Shown here: positions 46,853-58,330 of the stretch, piece by piece
How positions within the stretch are numbered: position 1 is the first letter of the stretch
Layout: every line of letters begins with the position of its first letter
Assembly (NCBI GenBank): GCA_029582165.1
Contig: CM055890.1
Span: 8,024,787-8,088,786 of the forward strand
Direction of reading: 5' to 3'
Length of the DNA stretch: 64,000 bases
Source of the DNA: Portulaca oleracea
Taxonomy: Eukaryota; Streptophyta; Magnoliopsida; Caryophyllales; Portulacaceae
Notes under the pieces: generated by a model
The model's database searches: none
What the model saw: the letters and a program-made list of their open reading frames with translations, nothing else
What the model was told of the DNA's origin: nothing
Translations under genes and position numbers: made by a program

Positions 46853-48467
46853 ATCCCCCATAAAATCAAGTTTTTAAAATATAATCATGTTTGGGCATAG
46901 AGAAATTAATGCATCGATGCCAATGTCTTGCGACTTGAATTGACACCTAGTGACACCATGTTTAAAGACAAACGACCTACCAAGTGACAATCGTCTTGAA
47001 CTTGATAGGGAGGTGTAAGTCCGCCCTTGGGCACACATTAATTTCAGGTATTCTCATACTCCGCGGTCTGGCGCCTTATACTGGCGATACGCCAACCTGG
47101 TAGCTCATAGGTGCTCTAGGAGGCGACCCATATCAATCCTCCGACAAGAAGCGGCCACACTTCCACACCTAAGTAGGTGGATCCATCTAGCGTGTGCTAC
47201 TTTCACGCTTTTATGGTCCATTAAGAGCCATATGCTCATCCTCAACACAACAGTAGCAAAGCACTACTCACATACACCATAAGGAGGGACACAACGTAGT
47301 GCTTAGGAATTGAGTAATGACTGTGTTGATACCCTTTGAACTTCTTTTTCGAAGTAGGAATCCATCATTACAACTCCTCAATGGGTCTTAATCCCATCCC
47401 CCTCGATGTATCAAAGACCATCTTTCTAGATAGGCCTTTCGTTAGCGGATCCGCAAGATTCTTTTCAGACTTTACAAAGTCCAGTGATATCACTCCATTT
47501 TCAAGTAACTCCTTCACTACTTTGTGTCTCAACCGTATATGTCTTTTCTTTCCATTGAAGACCTTATTCGTTGCAACTGAGATAACTGCCATATTATCAC
47601 AATGTAGTGCAATCGAAGGAGCCGACTTCCCCCACAGTGGGACGTCTGCTAGTAGACTTTTCAGCCATTCAGCCTCACGACCTGTCAATTCAAGAGCAAT
47701 AAATTTAGATTCCATAGTAGACATAGCAGTACAAGACTGTTTAGTAGATTTCCAGGATATAGCACCACCACCTAGTGTAAGAACATAACCACTAGTAGAA
47801 TTAATTTCATCATTATCAGATACCCAATTGGCATCACTATATCCTTCCAACACAGCAGAAAATTTTCCATAATGCAAACCCAATCAATAGTACCTTTCAA
47901 ATATTTAAGCAAATGCCTAAGAGCAATCCAATGATTATCACTGGGGTTATGAGTATATTTGCTAAGTCTACTGACAACATAGGCAACATTAAACCTTGTA
48001 TAATTCACCAAGAACATAACACTACCAATTATCTTAGCATATTTCATTTGGCACACATGCACACCTTGGTTCTTTACTAAATGCACACTAGCATCATAAG
48101 GTGTTCTAACAGGTTCAACATCAAATGAATCAAACTTTCTAAGTATTTTCTCAATATAATGAGACTGGTTAAAACTAATGTCATCTTGAGTCCTCTTAAT
48201 CTTGACTCCTAAGATAACATCAGTTTCACCCATATCTTTCATTTCAAACTTAGAACTTAGAAAGCTCTTGGTTTCATTAACAAGAACCATATTAGTGCCA
48301 AATATAAGCATGTCATCAACATATAAACATTTAATAACACAATCATTCGAAACATGCTTGGAATACACACAAGTATCACTTTCATTTGCTCTAAAACCAT
48401 TGGCAGTTATCGTGCTATCAAATTTTTCATACCATTGTTTAGGAGCTTGTTTTAATCCATATAACGA

Positions 48468-48612
48468 TTTTTCAAAGTTCTATTTTTCCTCTAATTAATT
48501 AATTGCCTCCCCCCACATATAAAATTGCCTCCCCCCACATATTATCAGGAAGCCTAGAACTAATTAATTAACATAACATTCATCATATTTTTCAAAGTTC
48601 TATTTTTCCTCT
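48468..48612. repeat. deletion scar with filler DNA in copia-3
   Basis: A 25-bp stretch around TTTTTCAAAGTTCTATTTTT occurs at 48468-48492 and again at 48588-48612. Between them are two copies of AATTGCCTCCCCCCACATAT and several AATTAATT pieces. The filler copies nearby integrase coding sequence (the MWGEAI region). The deletion removed the rest of integrase and the start of RT. Confidence 0.75.
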
Positions 48613-49486
48613 CAGCTACTCCATTTTGTTCTGGAGTATAAGGGGCAGTCCGCTCATGAATAATACCATTAGCCTCACAAAAGGCCTTAAGAGATGTTGG
48701 ATCATACTCACCACCTCGATCGCTCCTAAGCCTTTTTATTCTCTTATTCAACTGATTTTCCACTTCAGACTTGTACTTAATAAACATTTCTTTTGCCTCA
48801 TCTTTTGAACTAAAGAGATACAAAATAGTATAACGAGAGCAGTCATCAACAAAAGTAATATAATACTTTTTACCACCTCGCTCACATGATTTTTGAAGTC
48901 TCCTAAGTCAATGTGAACAAGTTCAAGCAATTCAGTCTGTCTCTTTATGGATTTAAAAGGCTTCTTATGAAATTTAGCCTCGACACAAATTTCACATTTA
49001 GAGAAATCCACATTAGACAACCTAGGGATCAAATTAAGTTGCTTAAGCCTTTTAATGGAGTCCACATTAACATGTCCTATTGCATGCCATAAATACATTG
49101 ACTCAACAGTAAGCAGAAGAACTAGCAGACATTTTATTCACTTTTTCAGGAATAGTGTCAAGTACAATCAAGTGACCATTAGTACAAAACCCCTTTCCTA
49201 CAAATTCATCATAGTGGGTCATAACAAGACGGTCAGAAACAAAAGTTAATTTCAAACCCGCTTTCATGAGTAAACCACCAGATATTAGATTTCTACGCAT
49301 ATCAGGCACATGCAAGATATCATTAAGGGTAAGAAATTTTCCAGAAGTGAGTTTCAAAGTGATCTTCCCTTTTCCGATGACGGATGCAGTTGATGAATTT
49401 CCCATGAAGACATTTCCACCTTCATCAACTTTTTCATAAGTCTGAAATAGTCGACGATCGGCGCAAATGTGTTTAGAGGCACCAGT

Positions 49487-49966
49487 GCCAACGATCCACT
49501 TTGTGGCGTTACCAACAAAATTGACTTCCGACACTACTGCAACAATGGTGTCAGATTCAACTAAGTTGGTGTTGGGCCTTTTCCTGGAATGACAATCTGC
49601 AGCTTTGTGGCCTCATCGTCCACATGCATGGCAGTTTCCCGTGAATTTATATTTTTGCACTCTTCCTTGTGGTTTCATGTCACGTCTAGAATCTTTCCTT
49701 CCTTTCTGTTTGGACCTGCCACCGGTGTCAACGATCCACTTTGTGGCGTTACCAACAAAATTGACTTCCGACACTACTACAACAATGGTGTCAGATTCAA
49801 CTAAGTTGGTGTTGGGCCTTTTCCTGGAATGACAATCCGCAGCTTTGTGGCCTCGTCGTCCACATGCATGACAGTTTCCCATGAATTTATATTTTTGCAC
49901 TCTTCCTTGTGGTTTCATGTCACGTCTAGAATCTTTCCTTCCTTTCTGTTTGGACCTGTCAGAATT
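49487..49966. repeat. 240-bp tandem duplication in copia-3 gag-pro
   Basis: The sequence from the knuckle to the protease occurs twice with an exact 240-bp period (for example ACGATCCACT at 49491 and 49731). The copies differ by only a few bases. 240 bp is 80 codons, so the reading frame is kept across the duplication. Confidence 0.88.
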
Positions 49967-50634
49967 AGCAAATCTAGGCTCCACAAGGTTAGCCTTTGAA
50001 AAACCAGAATTCATAGAAATCTTTTGATCTTTCAACCTATTTTCCTCCTCAATTTTCAAGTGCCCAACTAGCTCTTCTAGGGTCCAGTCTCTTTTTTCAT
50101 GCATAAATTGGTTTCTATAGTCTTTCCAAGAAGGTGGTAATTTTTCTATCAAGACAATAGCTAAAGTCACATCATAGATGCTTAAACCTTTAGATGCAAT
50201 AGTTAAACACAAACTTTCATATTCATGGATTTGATCAATAATGGGTTTATCCTCCTCAATCTTAAACTTTAACCATTTACTAACCACAAAACGTTTAGAC
50301 CCAACATCATCCTTACCATACTTTTTGCTAAGAGCATCCCAAATCTCTTTAGCAGTTTTGAATTTCATGTAAATGTCAAGCAAGGAATTAGACATATGAT
50401 GCAACAACATGCCTTTACACACTTTGTCATCCCTAACAAATTTCAGTTCATACTCAGCTTTAACATTAGGCTCTTTAGGAATAACCTTATCCTCTAAGAC
50501 ATGCAATCTCAATTTGCTCCAGATAAAAACTCATCTTAATAACCCAACGATTATAATTTTTACCATCAAACGGTTCAAGCTTAGACATATCAGGAATAGT
50601 AAATTTAGAAGCCATAATTGTATAAAACCCGAAT

Positions 50635-50646
50635 TCGTTCTTAGAT
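50635..50646 (-). promoter_or_regulatory. putative self-complementary primer-binding site of copia-3
   Basis: On the minus strand the LTR end is followed by AT and then CTAAGAACGA (50644 down to 50635). The reverse complement TCGTTCTTAG lies in the LTR (50862 down to 50853). Including flanks, 12 of 13 positions pair. The partner lies about 150 nt past a TATA-like GGATATAAAG region (about 51007-51016; as CTTTATATCC on the minus strand). Same layout as in copia-1. Inference. Confidence 0.5.
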
Positions 50647-51424
50647 TGTTGGAAAAAAGGTGAATAAAAGGGTTTGGTTTAAACAATTACAAAAACTAAA
50701 AATAACCTTTTCGAAAACTAGAATACAACCGCACTTAGTAAAAAATTCAACAAACTAAAACTTTAATTAACAGATGAAAATAAACACATTAATAGCATCA
50801 CAATACATTATAAAATAGTAGGAAATCAAAGTGCTGTGGCCTAGTCACTGTCCTAAGAACGATTTCGCTGAAGCTACGGTGCAAACATCCTCTAGGGGGC
50901 CGTTCCCCAGGATTAACACGGTGTTAATTAATCGAGTGCACTCCCAATTAATTAACTTGGAGTACTTGAAACTATGCCCAAAGATGGTTATATTAGGAAA
51001 TAAAAGGATATAAAGAGATGGTAAAATTATGGGGTTTAAGAGGGAATTAATAGAATAATTAGGACTTTGCTTTGGGAGATTTTAATCGTGAAATACAAGG
51101 GGGTGTGTGTGTGTGTGTGGGGGGGGGGGGGCATGAGCTGAATTTTGTTGCTAAAATTACATACATCAAAACCTCACATCACCCTTTGTCTGTATAGCAA
51201 AAGCAAAGTTAAAATATAATAAAAAACTAGCAACATTTTCAAAAGGAGGTGTCTAGCTCTTTTGACTAAGAGTTGCAACACTAGCAACATTTTCAAAGGA
51301 GGTGTCTAACTCTTTTGACTAAGGATGCAACACTTTAAAGGGTGGCAAAAGGAGGCAATGACGACACAAAAGGTGTTGCCTAACATGCCAACCAACCAAA
51401 AAACTTGATTTTTTTTTTCTAACA
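50647..51424 (-). repeat. 5' LTR of copia-3
   Basis: This is a 778-bp LTR with GT repeats followed by a G-run at about 51103-51132, the main length difference from the left copy. Confidence 0.9.
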
Positions 51425-51429
51425 TAGCT

Positions 51430-52054
51430 TGCGTTAGGAGTCCAGTGCATTGACTCAGTTACCATTATATCATTAGCAGTAAAATGGGAAGATAGTGGGA
51501 GTATTGTGGAAAAATAGTAGGAATATCATAGTGTCCTGTAGTAGAGTGTAAAAATAGTAGGAGTAATTGTGAGTCACATTTATTTTTCATTCCTTTCTCT
51601 CTCCTCTTTCTCCCTTCCTTCTCTCCTTCGCCACCTATCTCTCTCTAAAATTATAAAAAGGAAATTAGTGGCTGTCATAGCCTATTCTCCACACCAAACG
51701 TGGGAATATGGGTGTGATTCCTACCCTTTTCAATTCCCTTGTTGCTGAAACAATTCCCTCCCATAACACATAAGCAAGTGCCTCCCATGTCTCATGCTGT
51801 TGCCAATAGTCTTATAATGATAAAAGAGTTAGTTATGACTAGTGCTTATGTTTGTTATGTTATTAGAAGCAAATCCAAAGAGTGTGGAATCAAACTAGAA
51901 AGATTTTAGGAGTGAATCAAATATAAAACAAACATCTTTGGACTGACATTGTATAACCCCCTTTTGCGTTTTGAAAGGTGGTGTGCAGATAGTCTTTAGA
52001 AGACTTGTGATTGTTGAAGAATGAATACAAGTGATAATGTGAGGGGAAGTTGAA
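51430..52054. other. 3' flank of the SKS-like gene
   Basis: This holds the probable 3'UTR of the minus-strand gene and, further left, CT-rich non-coding sequence (51585-51650). No other gene is seen. Confidence 0.4.
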
Positions 52055-53777
52055 TCAAGGAGGAGACTTGGCAGCCCTGCCACAGAGAAGTGCATTATCA
52101 GGCAATGGGTATTCATCTCTAACTGAATGTGAATCTGTATATACTCTCATGTAAAATTGTTCTCCCAGGTACTGCCTTCCCCAATGCTGCGTCCTCATGT
52201 TCCACATTCCCACATTGTCCAGTGACACATACACCGCTGTCCATGATCTTGGATACACCTACACCAACATTCCATCACTTTTACCATACTATCTTTTACT
52301 AGCTTAAAACCACATCTTATGGCAGGAATAGGATCAACTAACTAACTAGTTACCTGCACTGTGCAACGAGAAATTGCATCATTAAGATTGTACTGTTTTC
52401 TACATTCTGGCTTCCATATTCCACCATCCATTCTGCCATTGATTCATCAGTTCCTTCATTTCTCAAACACTTAGGTACAAACGAGGTAGATGAGAGTTAT
52501 TTATACTTACCCAACAACGAAGAAGTTGTAGCCATCAAGGTGCCAAGTCTGCACAACGTTTTGCCTGTTCTGAAACACAATCTCCAAAAACATCCGGTAG
52601 TCAGTCTCCAAGACAGCTGTGTCGAGGTACATAGGTTTCCTGGTGGGACGATCAGGCATGCTCCCTGGCCTAAACACCCCAGGGATGTTGAAGTAGTCAG
52701 CCAGCTTAAGTGGTGTGTCTGAAGGGACAAACGACACACTGTTGACCCCGTATCTCTGTTTCCCATTCACCTGAGCAGAACCGCTCCTCAGGATCACGGT
52801 CCTGTCAACAGGGATCTGACCGTAGTGGTAGGAACCCTGAGGGTTGGGCCTAGGCCCACTTGCTGTCAAGTTGGTCCTTATGGACCGGGCTTGTTCCAGT
52901 GACCAACCGATCTCGGTGGTGGGCCCGCCCGGGGGTGGGTCCACGGGGGGTCGGGTGGAGCCCTGGTAGCGGAGGATGCCAGTGGTCAACAGGGTATGAG
53001 TGGTGAAGCGAGTGGAGACTGCAATGTAGTAGTCTTGGACAGGCTGATCAGCAGTGAGCAGGACAGAGCAGGATTGACCAACGTGAAGGTCTAACGATGA
53101 GTATGAGTCTTGCATTGTGTGGGTGCCCTCTACTTCGACCAGCTTCATCTTGTGATCTTGGAATCGGATGTTGAGTGAATTCTGTAGCCCTACGTTTGAG
53201 ATTCTGAACCTGTATGTCTTCCCTGACAATCCCAATTTAGAAAAAAACAGCATATTATTATTATTATTATCTAGTCTTGTTTTGGTTAAGCTGAAAAGTG
53301 GGTGAATACAAAACAAGAACATACCCTGTTCGACGGTGAAGATAGCATCATTGGGACGCCTCCCGTTGATATGAAGGGCATCAGGAAACGGCAGCTTTTT
53401 CCCTCCGTCTAAGATGGCTCGAAGATTCTACACCAAAAATTGAACCAAAAGTTGTTATTTAAGCAGAAGGAGAAGGTTTGAGAGATAATTAAGAGTAAGG
53501 ACATACAGAATGATCATTGTTGTACCAATCGCCGATGAGAAGAGTGAAATCATCAGAGGGTTGAGGGAAGGGAACGGGGATGAGTGGCCTGCTGAGTATA
53601 CGAATGCCTCCAAAGCCACCAGCAGCCTTATGGAAAGCAGTGGATGGGAAGTAGAAGAAGCTACCAATTTGGTCCTTAACTTGGATTTTGTACGTGAAAT
53701 TCATCCCAACTGGAATTGGGCAGCTTGTTCCATATACTCCATCCTCGTATGAGTTTTTCCTCTGCTGAATCCCATCC
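52055..53777 (-). CDS. SKU5-similar (SKS) multicopper-oxidase-like protein, 5'-incomplete
   Basis: Minus-strand exons are 53507-53777, 53325-53427, 52511-53222, 52354-52432 and 52055-52258. Every junction is GT-AG and phases agree, giving 455 residues. Family markers: DGIQQRKNSYEDGVYGTSCP, KDQIGSFFYFPSTAFHKAAG, GFGGIRILSRP, LPFPDALHINGRRP, TGILRYQGS, TWHLDGYNFFVVGMDGG and DNVGMWNMRTQHWGRQYLGEQFY. The usual laccase HCH copper cluster near the C-terminus is replaced by MRTQHW, as in SKU5 and pollen SKS proteins, which are secreted, cell-wall-linked and probably not active oxidases. The first exon (signal peptide and about 65-90 residues) is not visible upstream, so it is either far away behind insertions or lost. 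Confidence 0.9.
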
Positions 53778-54420
53778 CTGTCAAACAAACACTTTTCACG
53801 TCTATATCATTATCTATACATAGGATGCAATTCACTCACCATAAAATTATCGTAATAAATATAAAATTATGATGACTATTTATGAATATAGGGGTCAATA
53901 ATATTTTATTTTGGTTGACTATAATAAAAGTCATCTTTTAATAAATTGTTAGTCACCTTTGTATTAAAAAGTCGTTCTAATATTACTTATTAGTCATTGC
54001 GAAATACTAAAAATGTCACTCTATGATAAATCCGTCTCACAATACATTTCTGTAAGACCGTCTTATAGTAGAATTTGCTATTCACTTATACCTTTCTAAC
54101 TAGTAACTATTAAGTTACTTGTTGACATGTTCAAGCATACCGCTTTTAACTTTTGAATTGTATATTCCGGATGAATTATATGTGCATATTTCTGTTTAGT
54201 TTTTTTTTTGTTTGGTTTCTCCAATAAGGTTTGTGTAACACGTTTATTCTTGTTTACTGTAAGCTACCTCCGTACTTTAGTCAAGAACTGTTAAGTTTAT
54301 TGAGGATGCATATGCATATGACAAATTCATAAAGTTATAGCTTGCATAAATCAAACACATGTTTAAATATTCGCTTAGTTATTTCTTCCATATTAAATGT
54401 CAATTTTTCTACCGTTATGA
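53778..54420. other. intron 1 or 5' flank of the SKS-like gene
   Basis: AT-rich sequence without exons on the minus strand. It contains a fragment CTGTAAGACCGTCTTATAG (about 54052-54070), typical of dispersed plant MITE remnants. Confidence 0.4.
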
Positions 54421-54429
54421 AGGTTGGGA

Positions 54430-55463
54430 GGGGTTTGGGTGCTGGTTCTTAGGTATGAGGTCTTGATCTAAAATCATTAATTGGGTCGTCAATATGGTAT
54501 GGTAATGCTCACAGTAGGTGTGCTGCTACCCTTTCTTTGTGGGGTGCTTCTGACCTTCTGCTTATGTGAGTGTGCAGCAGGTTGGTTGTTGGTTTTGGTC
54601 CTGGTGGAGTGTTGTTCTTTGGCCTGAATCTGCTGAACCTACTGAATGTGCTTCTCATCTGGAACATATTGAGCTATGTGCAAGGTGGGGTCGTAGGTAT
54701 TCATTCAGAAGGTAAAATAAGAAATAGTGGGCTTTGGTGTGTTTGAGAGTGTGTTATCCTGAGGTTGCAGCTGCTGAATTGTTTCTCACTTGATTGCTTT
54801 TGTCTGATCTACAAACAATAAGTGTTTCTTGGCTTGAAACTCTGATCTGTTGAGTTTGCTTCAAATCTTTGGCTAAGGGTGCTGTTCTAAATTGCGCTGT
54901 GTTGTGGCAGCCTGTTTGGGTTTTGTTTGGATAGCTGCGCTGGTGGATTTATTCACCTTCTTCTACAAAGTATTGTTGTGGTAATTTATCTGGGTTGGTG
55001 GGATTCTTGGTGGGATTCTTGTTATCATTCAGTTCTTCAGTTGTGTGCCCAAATCTTAGAAAATGTTGTGGTTGTTGACAATTAAGAAAAAAAACATAAA
55101 GCTGGTATGTTGCAAATTGTGGATTGGAGGCTCCCACTAAGGTCTTCATTGTGAAGCAGTGACATATATTTGATCATCAGAAGTGAATCAAGGGTTTTGT
55201 GATGCAGATGTGAAAGTGTGAGGATGCTTTTGATCAACTATATCTCTTTCATTTTTCAGTAGATATCTTTCATAGTACATCTAAGCTCCTGGGTGTCATA
55301 GTCGCTTGTATGGTGTGTCATTATTACTGTTTTCATTCTTGTGTTTTTGGCTTCTTTTGAATGTATGACACTCTTCAAGAGTTGTATGTTCTTCTTGTGC
55401 CCTTTGGCACCTTTTATTGATTGAATAAAAGGGCTCGTATGGCCGCTACTTATAAAAAAAAAA
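54430..55463 (+). mobile_element. possible non-LTR retroposon with poly(A) tail
   Basis: A T- and G-rich segment of gene-like composition ends with GATTGAATAAAAGGGCTCGT and an A-run (55449-55463), as seen at the 3' ends of plant LINEs. No reverse transcriptase is encoded and no target duplication was found, so this is tentative. Several short ORFs here are not convincing. Confidence 0.4.
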
Positions 55464-55620
55464 AGTCTGTATTTTGACAATTTATATTTATTCTTAAATA
55501 TATAAATGTTTAAGTATATAGTTTGTAATTTTTAATAAGGTCTTATTCATAAGACCAATCACATCAAATATATCATTTAATAAATTCATGAATTTTTAAA
55601 TGTATATTAGGTAGGTAAAG

Positions 55621-56989
55621 TGATGTATTTTGACCCACGCCAAATACATCTCTAAAGGCCCAAAATAAATTTCAAGGAATAAGACAAGCTATAGAGGAAA
55701 ACATGAGCATAGAGGCCCATAGGCCCATACATATTGTGTGCTCCTTATGGCAAGAGGATGTCACAAACATTTTAGGGTCTACAACAACACGTCAATCAAG
55801 CCCAAGAAAGGCCCAAGGTCACGTCCATGAAGGCCAATTTAGTCATTTGTGTTCTTTTTGGATGTATTTTATTTTATAGCTTTTATTATTTTGGTGTGTT
55901 TTAATTAATTAGGAGTAGATGAAACTAGAACATTCTAAACTGTTCTAGAATGTTCTAGAAGGTTAAAGTAGATGTGTGTTAGGAGTAGTTTAGGCGCCAA
56001 TTGGTTGTATCCTAGATAAGGTTGGCTTATTTTGTAACTAATCCATATTGGATTAGGAAAGCCTAAACCTATTAGGATAAGGTAGTTGTAACCAACTCCC
56101 CTCAGGATAAGGAATCCTAATCCAAGAGGAGATTGGAATAGATAATCAACTAGGATTAATAATCCTTGGCTTGCACGCCAAGTAAGGACTCCTAGGGGAG
56201 CTAGGACTCTCCTAGTATAAATAGCCTAGGCTTGAAATCTTTAGATACAATCCAGTTTAAAAATATGAATCAAGCTTTGAGCTTATCCCCTAGAGTGTTT
56301 GGATAAACCTCTCCCCTTTTCTTCTATTGTATCTTGGCATGGCACCCAAGTGGTTAGGAAGAGCTTGATCCTAGGTTGCGGTCTAGATCAAGTTAGCCCT
56401 AGGTTGTCTAACTTGTGGATTCAAGTTAGAAGCTTAGTTCTATCTGATTTTATCTTTCTGTCAATACAGTTAAGATAATTTCTCTATTATCTTTCTATCA
56501 ATATAGAAGATAATCTCTTTGATTATCCCTCCATCCAAATGTCTCCCTCTCCCTCCCCCTCCCTCTCAAACGTTCACTTCTCTCCCTCTCTCACCAAAGC
56601 TACAACAAACTCCCTCTCTCTCCATAACAACCTCCCAACAACCTTTTCTCTCTCCTCCAACAAACTCCCTCAAACAATTCTCTCTCCTCCTCCTCAAAGG
56701 CCTCACGCCACTTCCCTATACTCCCTCCATAGTTTCGTCCACCCTCTCCCATAAACCACCATCAAGAATTCCTCTTCTCTATTCAAGATTCAATCTCAAT
56801 TGTTTCTTGAATCCACAAAAGTCCTCACGACAAAATAGCCTGTTTTCCCTCCACTTTCTCTCTCATATTCACGTGAACCATCCCCTCTTCTACCCTAATT
56901 CACATGAAGTGTCCCATGTTGAGATTGGTTGCACGTCTCCCTTGATGTGTAATTGATCAAGATACAATCTTTGATCCCATTATACATCA
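55621..56989 (+). mobile_element. solo LTR, 1369 bp
   Basis: The segment begins TGATGTA and ends TACATCA. It is flanked by TAAAG on both sides (55616-55620 and 56990-56994). A TATA box AGTATAAATAGCC lies at about 56214-56226. The leader is strongly CT-rich (56525-56750). There is no second LTR and no coding domain. A plus-strand ORF at 56519-56956 is produced by the CT-rich tract and is not taken as a gene. Confidence 0.85.
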
Positions 56990-57393
56990 TAAAGAAAGTA
57001 AGAATGAGATATGTAGATAAGTTTATTATATATCATAAAAGAGCAGGGCCTAAGACTATTAATTATGGATATATTTGATTTGTGGTACACATATCGATAA
57101 TGGTTAGAGTATATGATGAAGTACAGATTGAATATGTGTAATATTTTATTGTGTACTTGAACTCACTTTATAGCAGTTATGTGAGAGTGTTACATGTCTA
57201 TAAAATAACTTACTTTTTAGGGTTTTATTAGAATTGGTCAATTAGTGAAATAATGAGGTTTTTGAAAGTCATTATTGGATGTTCAGTGGTATGCATTATT
57301 TTGATATTATGATAGTTTATGGATGGTTAAGCAATTGGGCGGGAATACAACAGATAATATAACTGTTTTTTTTTTTATTTTTCCTACATTTCT

Positions 57394-57576
57394 AATGGTA
57401 TGTTCTGGGTTCGTTTAGATAATGAAGATATAATTCTAGGTTATGTTTCAGGAAAGATACGACGTAGTTTTATACGGATCCTGCTGGGAGAGAAGGTTAA
57501 GATTGAAGTAAGCCGTTATGTTTCAACCGAAGGTCGTATAATTTATAGACTCCGCAACAAGGATTTAAACGACTAA
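57394..57576 (+). pseudogene. plastid translation initiation factor IF-1, 3' part
   Basis: An open frame with [20 protein letters not shown], then [20 protein letters not shown] and [14 protein letters not shown] ends in TAA (57574-57576). This matches the C-terminal two thirds of plastid IF-1 (77 residues). The start codon is missing and it lies in nuclear transposon-rich DNA, so it is a dead copy. Some residues differ from the usual plastid form (e.g. Trp in FWVRL). Confidence 0.88.
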
Positions 57577-57691
57577 ATAGTTTTTCAACTTCAACAGTCA
57601 TTTCCATGAAAAACAATTCGAGGTTCAAAATTTCAAGAAACTTATATTCTTCTAAGAAATAAATTCGGAATTAAAGTAAGTAATGCCAAAT

Positions 57692-57792
57692 ATGAAAATA
57701 AGGGCCTATGTTCGTAAAATCTGTGAAAATGTCGCCTGACCCGTAGACGAGGACGAATTATAGGTTGTTCTAACCCAAAACATAAACAATGA
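57692..57792 (+). pseudogene. plastid ribosomal protein L36 copy, frameshifted
   Basis: ATG at 57692 starts MKIRAYVRKICE. A one-base loss in GAAAAATGT shifts the frame, after which KCRLTRRRGRII and CSNPKHKQ follow in the next frame, ending in TGA at 57790. The intact plastid protein is 37 residues with four zinc-ligand positions. Confidence 0.85.
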
Positions 57793-57800
57793 TTTGCACT

Positions 57801-58330
57801 AAGAGTATTGTAGTATGATTCTCCCTCTGTTGCACAATTAAATACCAATAGCAGAGAAAATTTGTAAATAAGAGTGGTTTCATATATGATATATAGATGT
57901 ATGATAGGGTTTTGGAAGATTGTAGTATGATTTCTCATATAAAAAACGTGTGATTCTTGGTTGTTTACCATTAAATCTGAAATTAATGTTGAGTATCTTA
58001 ACTGGATACGTATTTGTTGTTACATAGTAAGTTCAGAAATGTTGACATTTTGTAAATTGTGTGATATATGGAATTCAAAATTCTTGATGATCTTAAAATT
58101 CAAGATTGTATAGTTAACATAATAGTATGGTAACAAAAAATTGTAATAAAATTGAATTTCGAAAAATTATCTCTAATAAACAAAAAATATTGAATTTCCA
58201 TAAATAAAACAAAAAAATTATCTTAATTATGATTGGCTCAATTTTAATCTCGATGCATGATTTTGTGGAGCCCACATACTTTACTATTAATATTATATAT
58301 ATAGATATAGATTATTATTATTATTATTAT
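57801..58330. other. AT-rich intergenic DNA
   Basis: A 14-bp motif ATTGTAGTATGATT occurs twice (near 57808 and 57921), suggesting a small local duplication. No gene. Confidence 0.4.

Larger units (their letters stand above)
47368..50614 (-). pseudogene. copia-3 Gag-Pol, degenerate with internal deletion
   Basis: On the minus strand from ATG 50614: gag (SKLEPFDGKNYNRW, then after a frameshift near 50515 a long gag frame), knuckle CHACGRRGHKAADC, protease, integrase (HAIGHVN, CEICVEAKF, HIDLGDF, RSDRGGEYDP, NGVAERKNRT), RT second half (YVDDMLIFGT) and RNase H ([22 protein letters not shown]) ending at 47368. The integrase C-terminus and the first half of RT are missing at about 48490-48590. 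The protease motif in the inner copy is GTGAS, so the catalytic Asp is lost there. Stops interrupt the frame, e.g. TGA in the first knuckle copy. Confidence 0.9.
46089..51424 (-). mobile_element. Ty1/copia LTR retrotransposon (copia-3), minus strand, rearranged
   Basis: LTRs are at 46089-46852 (3' in element orientation) and 50647-51424 (5'). They end TGTTGG and CTAACA on the plus strand. Flanks are TAGTT (46084-46088) and TAGCT (51425-51429), a duplication with one change. The polypurine tract TATGGGGGAT (minus strand) adjoins the left LTR. Coding remnants run in copia order on the minus strand. The LTRs differ by roughly 5% by eye. Internal damage includes a 240-bp duplication and a large deletion with filler. 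No initiator-tRNA site is present; see the entry at 50635-50646. Confidence 0.92.
57391..57800 (+). other. nuclear insertion of plastid DNA (infA-rpl36)
   Basis: The segment contains the 3' part of plastid infA, the spacer and most of rpl36, in the gene order and orientation of the plastid ribosomal-protein operon. Upstream and downstream flanks do not continue into rps8 or rps11. It is a nuclear plastid-DNA fragment (NUPT). Confidence 0.88.

Noticed and set aside
56519..56956. 145-codon Pro/Ser/Leu-rich ORF
   Set aside because: Produced by the pyrimidine-rich leader of the solo LTR; composition follows the repeat.
18321..56989. Relationship between the 1369-bp gypsy LTR and the 1369-bp solo LTR
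   Set aside because: Equal length and a shared TGATGTA start are coincidental; the rest does not align by eye.
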